A DNA stretch of 64,000 nt from Crocodylus rhombifer (taxonomy: Eukaryota; Chordata; Crocodylia; Crocodylidae), in contig JAVSML010019060.1 of NCBI GenBank assembly GCA_038503035.1, positions 62,001-126,000 on the forward strand, given 5' to 3'. Position numbers and translations under genes: made by a program. Below, one piece after another: positions 23,339 through 34,779 of the stretch. Position 1 is the first letter of the stretch; every line of letters starts with the position of its first letter. Under the pieces are notes generated by a model. The model was given only the letters and a program-made list of their open reading frames with translations. It had not been told where the DNA came from and searched no databases.

Positions 23339-23348
23339 NNNNNNNNNN
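23339..23348. other. Assembly gap of 10 N
   Basis: Ten N bases lie inside the family A hAT; the true missing length is unknown. Confidence 0.99.
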
Positions 23349-23620
23349 CCCCCACAACCTTCCTACATATACACATACCTACAGCCCCAACATACCCTAT
23401 ACCCCCACACACAACCACACTCCTTCACAAACCCCACCCCCACAACCCTCCCACATATATACACACCCATAGCCCCCAACATACTCTACACCCCACACAT
23501 ACAGCCACACTTCCTCACAAATCCCACACACACACGCACACACACACACACCATCCCCCATCATACACACAAATACACATTCCTAACCACATGCCACACT
23601 CCCACACACTGCCCCCCCCA
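23349..23620. repeat. C/A-rich low-complexity tract
   Basis: Runs of CCCCACAACC, ACACATAC and a (CA)n tract near 23527-23552. It is part of the interior of the hAT element. Confidence 0.8.
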
Positions 23621-24059
23621 GCAATCTATAAGAGTAAGACTTTATTTTTGAGCTATTATGTAATCACCTCTATATACACTAGGCAAATGCATACAAATCA
23701 GGACAAAAATATTTAAAAATAAAATTAAAATACATTATAGTAGATATTTGATTTTTACTACAGGATTTGCTTTTTTCCTGGTTCCAAGATGGCATCCCCT
23801 ATTCCCAAAAGCAGTACTTCTAGAGGCAAGGGGTGGGGGTGGACTGTTGATGGCAAAGGTCAGGGGTTGTGGGGGACTTCCAGGCCCAAGATGGTGACCA
23901 GGGGGCAGAGCAACTGTCAAGGGGCAGGGCTACCCTTGCGGCTCTCAACAGCTTGCCAAAACTCTTTAAGCGGCCAAAGTACTTGCCCACCCTTGGGTTA
24001 GGGTGTTATGTTTCAGATGTGTCAGTGTTGAAACCAGTCTTATGTAGAGTTTAGATTAT

Positions 24060-24170
24060 GGTTTGTATAAGCTGGTTTGGGTAGGGACGATCCTAGCCCA
24101 GGCAGGAGGTTGGACTAGATGACCTCTGGAGGTCCCTTCCAGCCCTACTTCTCTATGACTCTATATGAGG
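24060..24170 (+). mobile_element. CR1 3' tail, about 110 bp
   Basis: Shows the conserved CR1 3' end: GTTGGACTAGATGACCTCTGGAGGTCCC is split here by the usual AGGTCCCTTCCAGCCCTA block, then the short 3' repeat TCTCTATGACTCTATATGA. No coding sequence remains. Confidence 0.85.
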
Positions 24171-24744
24171 GGCCAGGAAGAAAAGAGCAAGCTACAGGGT
24201 GTATGGGTCAGCAAGATAGATGCTGGCCTGGACTGGAATAGGCCCTGACTTACAACTCTGTGATCCTTCTCTCAATACTGCACAAACTTCACAATTGCAT
24301 ATGCTCAGCCATGTGCATGTTTACATGTCTACACTTCTGGGGAAATAGAATTGCCAACTGTGTGTAAGTTGTGGAAAGGCACAACGGCAATGTCCTAGCA
24401 CTTCAGGGGGTTTCTTGCTGCCCAATTGGACATGTGAGCAATGAATGCACCCCAGGACTGCCAAGCATGTGGAAATTACCCAATCTGCCAAATGACATTG
24501 CTTGAGTCCCTTTTTTGCATTCTCTGCAAAGCATCATATTATACCTTTGGCTAACTCATTTTTGTAAGTACTGAAGGGTTCATGGCCTGGGCCAGGGGTG
24601 AGATCCTCTACTCAGTCCAGGGAAGAGTCTAGGGGAATTTATTTTTTCTTTGGAGCCCTAAGCTACTGGAGAGTTTCTTCTCCAAGAACCTTTAGAACAT
24701 AGGGTAAGACACGACAAGACACAAACATGCCAGAAAAATCCAGG
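24171..24744. other. Intergenic sequence next to the PCDH1 3' end
   Basis: No repeat or gene was recognised in this stretch, which lies just beyond the presumed cleavage site of PCDH1. Confidence 0.4.
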
Positions 24745-24768
24745 CACAGGCACCCAGGTTTTCACACT

Positions 24769-24774
24769 TTTATT
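24769..24774 (-). terminator. Candidate distal poly(A) signal
   Basis: TTTATT on plus is AATAAA on minus, set in GCTTTACAATAAAAGTGTG. Cleavage would be expected at about 24740-24760. Confidence 0.5.
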
Positions 24775-25479
24775 GTAAAGCTTTGGGAAGGGTTAATTAC
24801 AAGGGAGTTGATCATCTGACAGCTCAGCAAACAAACAGAACAGAAGAGAACAAAAAGGGGCTCACAACGGTGTCATGCTCACTGCTCCAAACAGAAAGAA
24901 ATACAAGGGAATCAGTTGTGCTCACAGCGCCTGGGGAAAATCAAACCCAAGGCCCAAAGCCTTCCCTGCACAGGGAAATGCATCACACATTGAGAGCAAT
25001 ACAACCTTAGCAAGAGGCATTGCCTTAGACATAGGTCACCATCTGAAAAATAGTTGGGTAATTTACTTTGCCATAGGATTTCTCCTTTAGAAAAGCTACA
25101 CCTGCATGTACATAAAACTGTACAAAAAACAAGGCATCACAAGCAAGGAAATTAAATCTTGTATAAATAGAACCAACACCGAAGAGCTACAAAGGGGTCA
25201 CTTGGATTCTTCCTAAGCAGCCCATCTGCTCCCTGGCTCCCACCTTTGGTTTTACCCCTTGGCTTGTCCTAGTGCAGTATAGATACAGTGAACCCCCTCC
25301 TCAGAGGCTCTGGTACCCCCAGATTCCTCCTTCACTGTGCTTGTCTAGACTGGAGCTTTCTCTCCCCCACATGCACAGAGGCGCTATCTTTCATTCTTAT
25401 AGTTGTGCAAATGAGCTTCTCCCTGCCAGCATCTCCACCCTCTAGCAGGGCTGCAATCCTCAGCATGAACACCACCTTT

Positions 25480-26110
25480 GCCTCTGGACTGACTCCCAGC
25501 ACCATTTTTGTCCTAATCCCAGGACCTGATCCCTTCACCATGATGCCAGTCACCAGTGCCATCTCTGTTCTTGCCCCACAGACAGATCTCCACTTACACC
25601 TGTGACCTGATCCAGGGGACTGATGCCTCTTACCATTTCTATGTTCCCCTCAGGAATCCTGGCAAGTGTCATTTCTGCTCTTGCCATGGGGGCCAGTTCC
25701 CAACACATCCTATGCCCTGGAAAATAGGTGTCACCTTTATCTCTGCCTTCATCCCCAGAACTGATCCTTAGTGGCAGGTCCACCCTTGTCCCAGGAACTG
25801 ATCCCCAGCACCAATTCCTTACCTCATCCTGGGACCTGAGTTTTAGTGACAGCTCTGCCCTGATCTCTGAAGCTAATTTCCAGAGCTTATTCCCCCATGC
25901 TGATCCCCAACACCATCTCCACTCTTGTCTCTCAGACTAATCTCCAAAATAATCTCTGTTCTTGCCCTAGTAACATTTCTGCTCTCATCTTAGGAGTCAG
26001 TCCCTTACACCTTGCCAGGGGGTGACTCCCAACATCATCTGTTTTCAGCCTCACCATCAGGGACAAATCCCTAGTAATACCTCTGCCTTGACTTTTCAGG
26101 GCAAATTCCT
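25480..26110. repeat. Degenerate short-period repeat in the presumed 3' UTR
   Basis: Variants of GACCTGATCC or AACTGATCC, followed by CAGCACCA or CACCATCTC and then CTCTTGCCC or CTTGTCCCAG, recur about every 40-60 bases. Copies are too diverged to fix an exact unit. Confidence 0.5.
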
Positions 26111-28473
26111 CATTCCCAAACTAGCCTGAGACGCACAATGGCTCAGACTGAGGGAGTTGTAATGATGCCTCAGGCAACCCCTGGTTCCCAAATCAAACTG
26201 AAGAGCCCTAAGCTCCAAGGCTCCTTCAGAACTACAGCCATCATGCAAGCCAGGTCCAGAGGAACCCCAGGCTCCATTTTATCTGTCTTGAAGGCTAATG
26301 TTCCTCAGCTCTGCACTAGGTAGTCTCCCGAGGAGTACCTCTTCAGAGGGGATTGCTGCCACTAATCCCAGTCCAGGTGGGAGGAGTGAGCAGCTGAGTT
26401 GGCAGAGGAATCAAAGATCCTGGCCTACATGGCCAAATTGCACATTCTGCCCAGTTAGGCTCTGAAACTACAGAGCTAAAACAAGAACAAGTTTAAGTGA
26501 CATGCTCAAGCAGCCAGGCCAGAGAGAGCATGGGCCCTCAAATACTACCACCACGGGGAAGGGTAAAACAGGAATGCCTTGATGGCCATGTGGAGGCCAC
26601 CTATTTTCCCCATGGGACCATGGGAACATGTGTCCTGAATAGAGAAGAGTAATTAGAGGAGAGGCTAGGAGGAAGGTCCTGCCTCCTCCAAGTGGCACCT
26701 CTGTACATTTCAATGCTGAACAGTATGGTCCCTTGTCACATCACCTGGGGAAAGAAAAGAGTTGAGAACCAGGACACTGGGGGAGCAAGCAGGGCAGGGT
26801 GATTGGGAACCAGTCCTGCTGCCACCCTTCCATGTAGTTTTTTTTACTTTTGGGTCATAATCTCCTTGGGAAAAACCTTGGCTCAGCTTGTATCCCTCTG
26901 TTCCCAAAGTCCTGAGGGTGGCTACATCAAGGAACTGACCACATTCCTACCACCCATGCCCAAAGCAAAAAGGGAAGAACGATTTAGTGAGAGACATACT
27001 GGATAATCAGTAGGGAAAAGAAGGTGCTGGAAGGGAAAGGCCCTTGATGCCATGGCTCTTAGCCCCTCAAAGTTAACTGCAGAAATTTCATGGGAGTCTC
27101 ATATTCTCACTGACTGATGAGACAAGTATTACAATGCCCTCACACTGTGCCAGTAAAGCCTGTAGAGCTAACCACAAGTATCACATTAGAAAATATGCCT
27201 GCAGGCCACTGCCCATATACACAATGTCCCAACAAGGGTACACAGGGATCCCTCCTCCTTCCTCTCTCCCTATGTTTAAAGATCAAATAGAGACTAACAA
27301 TGAAGAAAGGAGGCTGCTACCATTGGATTAACTCCCTAAGGAAGATCCTAACAATGAAAACTGCTGAAGAGAAAGGGAAGAACAATGATGCAGCACGCCC
27401 TGTCCCAGCTTCCCCAATAGAAAAGGAAGAAGGATTACTTAAAGGAAAATAAAGAATGAATTACCACCACCCTAGACAGAACTTCCCAGTTATCTGGAAC
27501 TGGGATCAGGCCAGAGTTGGAGCAGTTATGAATGGGACAGAGACCAAATTAGCAGAACAGCTCCTCAGGCTCCAGAGGATGGGAGCTCAAAAATGAGGTC
27601 TATTGGCATACCCTGCTAGAGCTGACCAAACTAAAGACCACCTTTCTGGGTACCTGTTGGAGCTGTTATCATTCTGTCCCTCTACTGTATAATGTCTCAC
27701 TGGATTTGGTACCCTGCAGAAGGAAGTTCAAATGATGTTGGCACTTGACCGGGCAGAGCCTGGGGACGGGCAGTAGGATGCCATGCCAGTGAGACTGGCC
27801 AACCTTTGACACTGGAAGAGAAAGCGGAAGGCCTTGAGAGTGGCCCTATGGCCTAAGGGCAATGGGATTCCAGTGCCCAGGGACCCAACAGCCCCCAGCG
27901 TGACCCTGAGACAAAGCTCCTCTTCACAAAGGCAATGGTGGCTTACAGGCAGACATGTCAACGGTCAGATTCATGGCACAGATGTCCCCAGTGGAAGTTT
28001 CTTGCCCCAAAGGAGGTGCAAGATGACAGGCTGAGGTGCGATGGCCTGTGACATTTCCCCACCAGAAGAGCTATGCAAAGGGCTTCTACAGACAATGATG
28101 TAAATATTGAATGGGGCTCCCATTGCCTGCTCTTAGCTCTTTCAGCTTAAGCATTCATAGGGTATAGAGCCAAAAGAGACCACTCAATACAGACCCTGAA
28201 TTCTGGCTCTACACAGTACCTGGGGACCTTAAAATCTGTGGGCACAGTGACAATGTCCAGAAAGAAGTCTCAGCTGAAAAAAATGTCAAGCTCTCACAAT
28301 TCCACAGATAGGACATGGCTGCTGCCCTTCTCTTGCTCCTCAGTTGCTGTTTCAGGGACTAATCACATCTCTATTTACAATATAGAACAAGAGTGTGGGC
28401 TGGAAGCTGTGCTCCCATGTGCTCTTCCATGTGGCAAACCATTCAAAGCTGGAACTTGCTCCCTGTGGTTTGT

Positions 28474-28479
28474 TTTATT
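28474..28479 (-). terminator. Candidate proximal poly(A) signal
   Basis: TTTATT on plus is AATAAA on minus (TTGAATAAAACAAACC), about 535 bases after the PCDH1 stop codon. It would give a short 3' UTR. Confidence 0.45.
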
Positions 28480-29011
28480 CAAATGTCTTTTGTTTCAAGG
28501 ACAATAAAAGTTTAAATCAGGCAGACTTGAATGTCATTCCTAAGATTTATATTTACAGGAGTCTACAGTAAAGAGACAGGCAGCTTGCTCCCTGTGCATG
28601 GAGACACACCTCTGTCCTGTGCCCCAGGAACTCCACCAGCTCTGCATGGACCTTTGGTAACTAAGCCCTTCACCTCAGCCATGTCCACTGCACTGGGAGC
28701 CCACCCAGCCATCCCTGACACAGCAATTCAGAGATGCACTCTCAAGTGCTCAGAAATTCCTTAGGTTTTTATCTGTTTACCTTCCCTCCCACCCCCCAAA
28801 AAAACAACCGAGTTAAAATGGTGGTCTTCTTCCCCTGCCCTGCCCTGCCCTCTATTCTCAGAACCCAGTTAGGGCTTCTTGCTCAGTGGGGTAGGAATTG
28901 GGGAACAACCTGGAGAACCGGCTGCAGGAGCGATAAAGCATTAAAGTTTCAAATGTTCCTCTGGACACTGGCCTCAGAAATGTGTTTGTTCCCTGCCCCT
29001 CAGGCTCAGCC

Positions 29012-29394
29012 TCACAGGTAGATCTCCCTCTTGGTGGTTTGGGATGAGGGGGTGGTGGCTGGTTGGAAGTCCGAGGTCTGGGTGAGAGGAATTTCCTCCA
29101 TGGGGGAGTCCTTGCAGGGCTCATGGCTACTGTTGAAGGCACTGTACGTGGGGAGCAGACGGAGGTTGGCCATTTTGGTGCTGCGCTCTTCTGAGAGTCT
29201 GGGGCTGCCATTCCCAACTTGCTCTTGACTCCCTCGGTCTTGGTAAGGCACAAAGGTAGAGAGTTTGAGGGCGTTCTTGGGCCTGCGGTTTGGGGAGGAT
29301 TGGCCAGGCATCCAGCAGGTGTCAGAGTGGCCGAACTCTGTGCATTCCCGAGTACAGGTCCCAGTCATGGCTACATCAGGCAGAGGCCGGAGAT
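29012..29394 (-). CDS. PCDH1: Protocadherin 1, last coding exon
   Basis: PCDH1 is a delta-1 protocadherin, a single-pass cell-adhesion protein of the plasma membrane. This exon encodes the end of the cytoplasmic tail. On minus, a pyrimidine-containing tract and CCATTCTCCACAG end at 29395, and the exon opens with AT of a split Asp codon followed by LRPLPDVAMTGTCTREC. It continues with GHSDTCWMPGQSS, KLSTFVPYQDRG, RLLPTYSAF and EEIPLTQTSDF and ends TKREIYL-stop (TGA at 29014-29012). These are hallmark segments of the conserved PCDH1 C-terminus, including the CM3-type region. The length, 383 bases, is in phase from acceptor to stop, with no frameshift. No upstream exon is visible to the end of the window, so the ectodomain and membrane exons must lie beyond 64000 unless the assembly is rearranged. 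A frame starting at the internal Met (29368) is not the true start. Confidence 0.93.
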
Positions 29395-29990
29395 CTGTGG
29401 AGAATGGAAGTTAAAGCAAACTTAAATGAGCACAAGGTCCACAGGATAGAAAGCTGCTGTTGGAACAGTCCCCCAAGGCACTGTACTGTCCTACCCTCAC
29501 CAAAGGTAAGCCCATGATACTCTTGGAACGCTTCACTGGTAGGGTTTCTGTGGGAACCTCTCACATGGTGGAAAGTATGGACTGCCATGGGTATCTTATG
29601 GACCCTTCCCATCTCGCTCCCAGCCCCCAGTCACAGAGAGTAACAACAATGCTCCCAAGCGTTCACAGCCATGCTGCCCTGGTGGATTGGATAATCATAC
29701 TAAGGAAGATCACCCAGAAGCTTAGCTGAAAAATATCCTTCCATGCCTGGAAAAAATGAGAACTGTGGTCAAGGTAGGTCCAATGCCATGCAGGGAGTCA
29801 CTGCCTCAGGGAGGAATACAATTTGGGAATCCTGAATCCCAGCCCCCACTCTTCAAGCTCACTGCCCCAACAGCCCCATTGTCCAGGATCAATTGGCTCC
29901 ACAGCTGTGGACTGTACCTGCACTGCACCACCCAGGTAAGCTGTGCTGTGCACACTCTGCCCCCCATGCTGGCTCCTGGGACCTAGCGCC
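29395..29990 (-). other. Start of the last PCDH1 intron (acceptor side)
   Basis: No exon or transposon was recognised in these 600 bases. The splice acceptor is at 29395-29396. Confidence 0.5.
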
Positions 29991-29999
29991 TAAGCAGCA

Positions 30000-30294
30000 C
30001 CCCCCACATGTGTACACCCCCTACATCCACCCCCCACATACAATATACAAGAGTAAGACTTTATTTTGAGCTATTATGCAATCGTCTCTATATAAGCTAC
30101 TCAAAAAACCCCCCCAAATCAGGACAAATAATATTTTTTCAATAAAATTAAAATATGTTACAGTAGATATTTTAGCATGTGATTTGTTTTTAATCTATAA
30201 TTTGTTAAATGATATCTTCTAAAAGATTTTGCGTATGTGGCCCTTGATAGCTCACCAAAACTCTTTAACCAACCAAAGTAATTGTCCAACCCTG
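30000..30294. mobile_element. Right-end fragment of hAT family A
   Basis: Matches the right arm of the element at 22458-23995: C/A-rich sequence, then TACAAGAGTAAGACTTTATTT, GAGCTATTATG, a TATTTTAGCATGTGATTTG-like stretch and CTCACCAAAACTCTTTAACC, ending in a TTGTCCAACCCTG terminal repeat. The left part is absent. Confidence 0.75.
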
Positions 30295-30395
30295 CTTTAG
30301 CCCCAACAGTCTAGTATACTTTCCCAGGAAATGGGAGACACAGAGTCTAGGCCCCCCCTTTCCTTTCCCTTGAGAGGATTTGACCCTGCTCCACT

Positions 30396-31727
30396 TCATA
30401 GATTTCATAGATTTCATAGACATCAGGGCTGGAAAGGACCTCAAGAGATCATCGAGTCCAGCCCCCTGCCCAAAGGGCAGGAAGTCAGCTGGGGTCATAG
30501 GATCCCAGCAAGATAAGCATCCAATTTACTCTTGAAGGTGTTCAATGTAGGTGCTTGAACCACCTCCGCTGGCAGACTGTTCCAGACTGTGGGGGCTCGG
30601 ACAGTAAAGAAATTCTTCCTTATGTCCAGCCTGAAACGGTCTTGCAGGAGTTTGTGACCATTCGACCTAGTCATCCCTTGGGGCGCTCTGGTGAACAAAC
30701 GTTCCCCCAGATCCTGGTGGTCACCCCGATAAACTTATAGGTGGCCATCAGATCACCCCTGAGCCTACGCTTTTCCAGGCTAAAGAGTCCCATGTCTCTC
30801 AGCCTATCATCGTAAGATCTGTTTTCCTGACCTCTGATCATGCGTGTGGCTCTCCTCTGGACTCTCTCAAGCTTCTCCAAATCCTTTTTGAATTGCGGAG
30901 CCCAAAACTGGATGCAGTACTCCAGCTGCGGCCTCACCAAGGCCGAGTACAAGGGGAGAATGACGTCCCGGGATTTGCTCGAGAAGCATCTGTGGATGCA
31001 AGCCAGCATTTTGGTCGTTTTATTAGCCGCAGCATTGCATTTCAGGCTCATGTTCATCTTGCGGTCAATGATGACCCCCAAGTCTCTTTCTTCTGTAGTG
31101 CTATCCAACGTAGCACTGCCGAGCCTATAAGGATGCTGCAGGTTTTTCCTCCCAAGGTGGAGAACCTTGCATTTTTCGGTTTTAAACACCATCAGGTTCT
31201 CGTCCACCCATTTGCTGAGCTTGTCCAGGTCAGCCTGGATCACCCGCCTATCTTCTGGCGTGGATGCTTTGCCCCAAAGTTTGGTGTCATTGGCGAACTT
31301 GTCCAGTCCACTCCTGACTCCAATGTCCACATCATTAATGAAGATGTTGAACAGTATGGGTCCAAGGACAGAGCCTTGAGGGACCCCACTGGTCACAGGG
31401 CACCACGATGAATGACTGCCATCAATTACAACCCTCTGGGTCTGACCACGGAGCCAATTTCCCAGCCAGTGGATCGTGGTGGAGCCAAGGCCACAACTGG
31501 GCAGTTTGGCCAAGAGGTGATCATGGGATACCAGATCAAAAGCTTTTCTGAAGTCAAGATATATGACATCAATCTCTTCTCCCTCGTCCAGGTGATAGGT
31601 CACCTGGTCATAGAAGGAAATGAGATTGGTTAAACAAGACCTACCCGCAACAAACCCGTGCTGGCTATCCCTTAGGATGTTAGCCTGGGCCAGTCCATCA
31701 AGGATGGCCTCCTTAATAAACTTCACT
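30396..31727 (-). mobile_element. Young-looking CR1 LINE, 5'-truncated
   Basis: The 3' end at the left has three TCATAGATT-type repeats followed by the conserved GGAAAGGACCTC block. On minus a 361-codon frame (31756-30671) covers the reverse transcriptase from KFIKEAILDGL onward, with motif A in [15 protein letters not shown], motif B in [15 protein letters not shown] and motif C as KFANDTKLWG (Asn in place of the first Asp of FADD). A frameshift near 30690 joins it to the C-terminal frame ending in KLDAYLAGIL (30495). The break with host sequence is at about 31727. Confidence 0.9.
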
Positions 31728-32325
31728 TGAACTTCAAAGAACACTGCTTTAACCACAACACCATGTCAGGCATTATGAATACTTTTCTCCAGTTCCCCTC
31801 TTGAAATCACCTCTCTGGGCAGTCAAGAGAGGAAACTACATGAGCTAGGAAAGAAACGACAGGTTTGAGGCTGTCCTCTCACTGGGGCAGAAGTTTCTCT
31901 ATTCTCCATCAATTTAATCCAATGATTATTAAATACAAGGTGCAGGGGCTCAGCTTCAAGAGGAGAGCTATAAAGAATACTGGATAATGCCTGGCCTGTG
32001 ACCAAAGCACTACACTAAGAAGTCAGTGTGTGGAATAAAATTTCAAACTGCCTCTTAGTGGAGGGTGGCGGAGGGGGCTATATCCTGGGTAAGTGCCAAA
32101 AACACTCTGCTATTGGGTCTAAAAATGCGCCCCCTCCCCTTGGGGATTTCCATGTACTTGCTCAGCCACTACATAGTCTCCAGTGCATGCTCAGTACCTG
32201 CATGGATATTTGCAAGTGCACATCATATGGGTAACAGAATCACAGCCTGAAAACGCCATTTGGGTACATGAAGTGAAACAGAATTCTGTTCTAAGTCTGC
32301 CCTGATTTGCAGAGCCAGAACCACC
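31728..32325. other. Intron sequence, nothing recognised
   Basis: No exon, open frame with family similarity or named repeat was seen. Confidence 0.4.
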
Positions 32326-32662
32326 ATGACACATATTCTTTTGTCCCTTGATTATCCCCTCGATGAAAAACGGTCAGCACAAATGCTAATCAGTCACCAC
32401 ATTATCTCTGACCCTACAGTCAGTCAACCAGGATATAACTGGCCATGCTGTTATTGGGTACTTCTCAACTGTTTTCGAACTGGACAAGGTCACTGTGCCT
32501 CAAACCTATACCAACGGGGCCTTTGCAATGACAACATTTGCCCTTGTGGACAAGTTCAAACACATGGTGGACTCATGTCCATTTACAGTGCTACATGGTG
32601 GCTTTCAAGCTCTTCACACTGGCCTAAACTCCATATGCTAAACAAAATAAATAAATAAATCC
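32326..32662 (+). mobile_element. 3' end of a non-LTR retrotransposon, clade not assigned
   Basis: A single frame reads ISDPTVSQPGYN, LLNCFRTGQGHCASNLYQRG and CPCGQVQT, the C-terminal region found after the reverse transcriptase in several LINE lineages (NRFRTGQG and CxCGxxQT motifs). A frameshift follows at the expected HIV-less His/Cys position, and a (AAAT)n-type tail, AAATAAATAAATAAAT, closes the element. The upstream polymerase is missing. Confidence 0.7.
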
Positions 32663-32689
32663 CCTCCACAATTTACTGGGACATCAATG

Positions 32690-33110
32690 TAGCTCATGCC
32701 CATAATACCTCATAGAATTTAACAAATACAAACACTATGCCCCCTAACACCTACAGATGAGAGCAAACATATACATGATCCCCTACATACAGTGGCCCCC
32801 AATATGCCCAACACACATACCACAAACAGTGTACCAGACACACCTATTTTGCCACACCTAAAACTCTTCTACACGGTAAACCACGTATACACAAGCACAC
32901 CTGCAATATACTACCCCATTTATCATCCTTCCTGATGCATTAAAGCACTGATACATATACTGTAAGTATACTCAGCCATGTATAAGTCTACCACACACTA
33001 TACCACATACATACAACATGACTCACAAAATATAACCCTAAACAACTATCCCTTATACACCTTGTCCCAGACTCAAATTGTGCCATATAAATATACCTAC
33101 GTGCTACATA
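32690..33110. repeat. C/A/T-rich low-complexity island
   Basis: Repeating words such as ACACATAC, TATACAC and CCACATAC, with G almost absent, directly left of the first Gypsy LTR. Similar islands occur at 43430-43930 and 62990-63350. Confidence 0.7.
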
Positions 33111-33128
33111 ATAAACAAATTATACAAT

Positions 33129-33772
33129 TGTAGCAGACTGAAGAGTAAGGCTCTGTGCTCCTTCCATGCCCCCTGGCAGAGCAGGGAACACAGAAACTGC
33201 TGGTTGTTGGGTTGGAGGGAAAACCCAGCCCAGACTAGATCATGGGGAAACTCCACATATAAATGCACTCACCTGAGGGTGTGGCTAAGTGGCAGCAGGC
33301 TGAGGGGCCCGCTGTCTGGGCAGAGAATGAAAGGCAGCTGTTGTCAACCAGAAGGAGGAAGTGAGAGGGAGCAGAGGCTCCCAGCTGCAGCACTCCCAGG
33401 CATGGGTGAGATGGCCCCAGCCTTTTCTGTTATTGTATATTTCTGTTAATTACTAGTGGGTGTAGGAGTGTAGGGATGGTGAAGCTCCCAGCCAGAGGTG
33501 CTCTTTTTAGTTTAAACACACAGGGCAACCAAACCATTAAGCCTGGGCAACCCTTAAAGGGACACGTGCCAATTTGGATGGCAACTACTGCAAGTGATAA
33601 ATCATACCTGTGGGAGGATTAATTTTAATAACGGTGAACTGCCTCCTGTTAAATGAATTAAACTTACAGCAAGTCATGTCGGGTGAGAAAGACAGGAGGC
33701 AGCAGCACCCATAGGACAATCCTGGGTCAGGGTGGTAGCCAGGCCTAGGCACCTACCCGTAATGCATCCACA
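33129..33772 (+). repeat. 5' LTR of Gypsy copy 1
   Basis: Starts TGTAGCAG and ends ATCCACA. It matches the 3' LTR over most of its length with small gaps: AACACAGAAACTGC, GGGGAAAC, GAGAATGAAAG, TTACTAGT(G/A)GGTGT, CTACTGCAAGTGATAAAT, GGTGAACTGCCTCCTGTTA and ATAGGACAATCCT. Confidence 0.88.
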
Positions 33773-33799
33773 GTTTGGTACACTGGCCAGCAAACAGTG

Positions 33800-34670
33800 A
33801 CCCAGCTTAGATGGAGGGAATGCCAACCACCACAGAAAACATGGATACCTGGTGGCAGATGGAGGAGGGTTTGCTATGCCTCCTGCAGGGGTGGCCTGAG
33901 CAGATAGACAAGCCGATACAGTCCAGATGGGAAGAGAATGAGACCCACAAACTGCTGTTTACTCAGCAGCTGGCCTTGAATGAGTAGACCATAGATGCCA
34001 CTGGGACACCAGGAGCCAGGACAGAGGAATTTTGCATGCCCTAGGAAGACCTGGAGGCATACCTTAAGGCTTTCAAGAGAATGGCAACAGCAGCAGTATG
34101 TGATAGAGGCAAGTGGGGCTATCAGCCGGGTTCTCTCCTGACAGACAAAGCTCAGGCAACTTAAAGGGCTCTTTCTCGAGAAGATGGGGACTACCAGAAG
34201 ATGAAAGCAGCAATTTTGTATCAGTTGGAGGTATCCACAGAGAACTACAGGTTGAAATTTCACCAGAGAAAGATGCCAGAGGAGAAAAAACCTTGAACTT
34301 CACTACAGCTGCTTTGGCACCTGGCATGGAAGTGGTGAGACCTGAAAAACATAACGTAGAAGAGATACTCAACTTGATAGTTCTCAAGCAATTTATTGGG
34401 GACCAGGAGAAGAGAACCCAGAAGTGAGTGCAACTGCAGACAGAGATGCAGGCCCTGAAGATTAATGGAGGCCTATGCAGAAGCAGAAAAGAGCACAGAG
34501 AGAGACAAAAGCATAAAGCTTTATTAGCCATAGGAAGAGGAATAGCCGGAGGACCCGGTGGAGTAAAAGAAGGATGAGGTCGTGGTGAGGGAAGGCAGGA
34601 TAGATGCTATAGTTGTGGAGAACTTGGCCACAGGGCAAGTCACTGCCCCCAGGCAAAAGGGGAACATTGG
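33800..34670 (+). pseudogene. SCAN-like gag with zinc knuckle, Gypsy copy 1
   Basis: This is the structural gene of the retrotransposon. After a Met near 33841, broken frames hold SCAN-like signatures: a DYQKMKAAILYQLEVS segment near 34188 that matches helix 2 of SCAN domains, and NLIVLKQFI near 34373 matching the later conserved helix. A retroviral-type zinc knuckle CYSCGELGHRASHC is encoded at 34605-34646 (C-X2-C-X4-H-X4-C). The vertebrate SCAN domain is known to derive from Gmr1-like gag. Several stops and frameshifts interrupt the gene. Confidence 0.8.
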
Positions 34671-34779
34671 CCTCTAAAGGAGATACTGTATGCTAATAAT
34701 AATGACAAAAAGGCTTTCAAGAAGCCAGAGCAGATGGACTGTAGTTTTTGTAAGGAGGGCCACTGAGGCCCACTAAGGC

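Larger units (their letters stand above)
22458..23995. mobile_element. Complete non-autonomous hAT (family A), 1.5 kb
   Basis: The left end CAGGGGCAGGCAAAAT pairs with the right end ACTTGCCCACCCTTG. The 8-bp flanks GGTTAAGG (22450-22457) and GGTTAGGG (23996-24003) match at seven positions. The interior has a GC-rich part (22540-23300), an assembly gap (23339-23348), a C/A-rich low-complexity part (23349-23620) and an AT-rich right arm starting AGAGTAAGACTTTATTTTTG. Related fragments lie at 408-930 and 30000-30294. No transposase is encoded. Confidence 0.88.
24745..29011 (-). other. PCDH1: Probable PCDH1 3' UTR
   Basis: Sequence downstream of the PCDH1 stop codon has no recognisable transposon, in contrast with both sides. 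On minus there is an AATAAA at 28479-28474 (about 535 bases after the stop) and another at 24774-24769 (about 4.2 kb after it). Either could end the transcript, so the distal limit is inferred. A degenerate repeat occupies 25480-26110. The long extent is inference from repeat depletion and the signal, not from transcript evidence. Confidence 0.5.

Noticed and set aside
29012..29368. A stand-alone 118-residue protein starting at the internal Met
   Set aside because: The acceptor at 29395 and the in-frame upstream codons matching the PCDH1 tail show an internal exon boundary, not a start codon.
33773..33795. A primer-binding site after the 5' LTR of Gypsy copy 1
   Set aside because: TGGTACACTGGCCAGC is in the right place but I could not match it to a tRNA 3' end with confidence.
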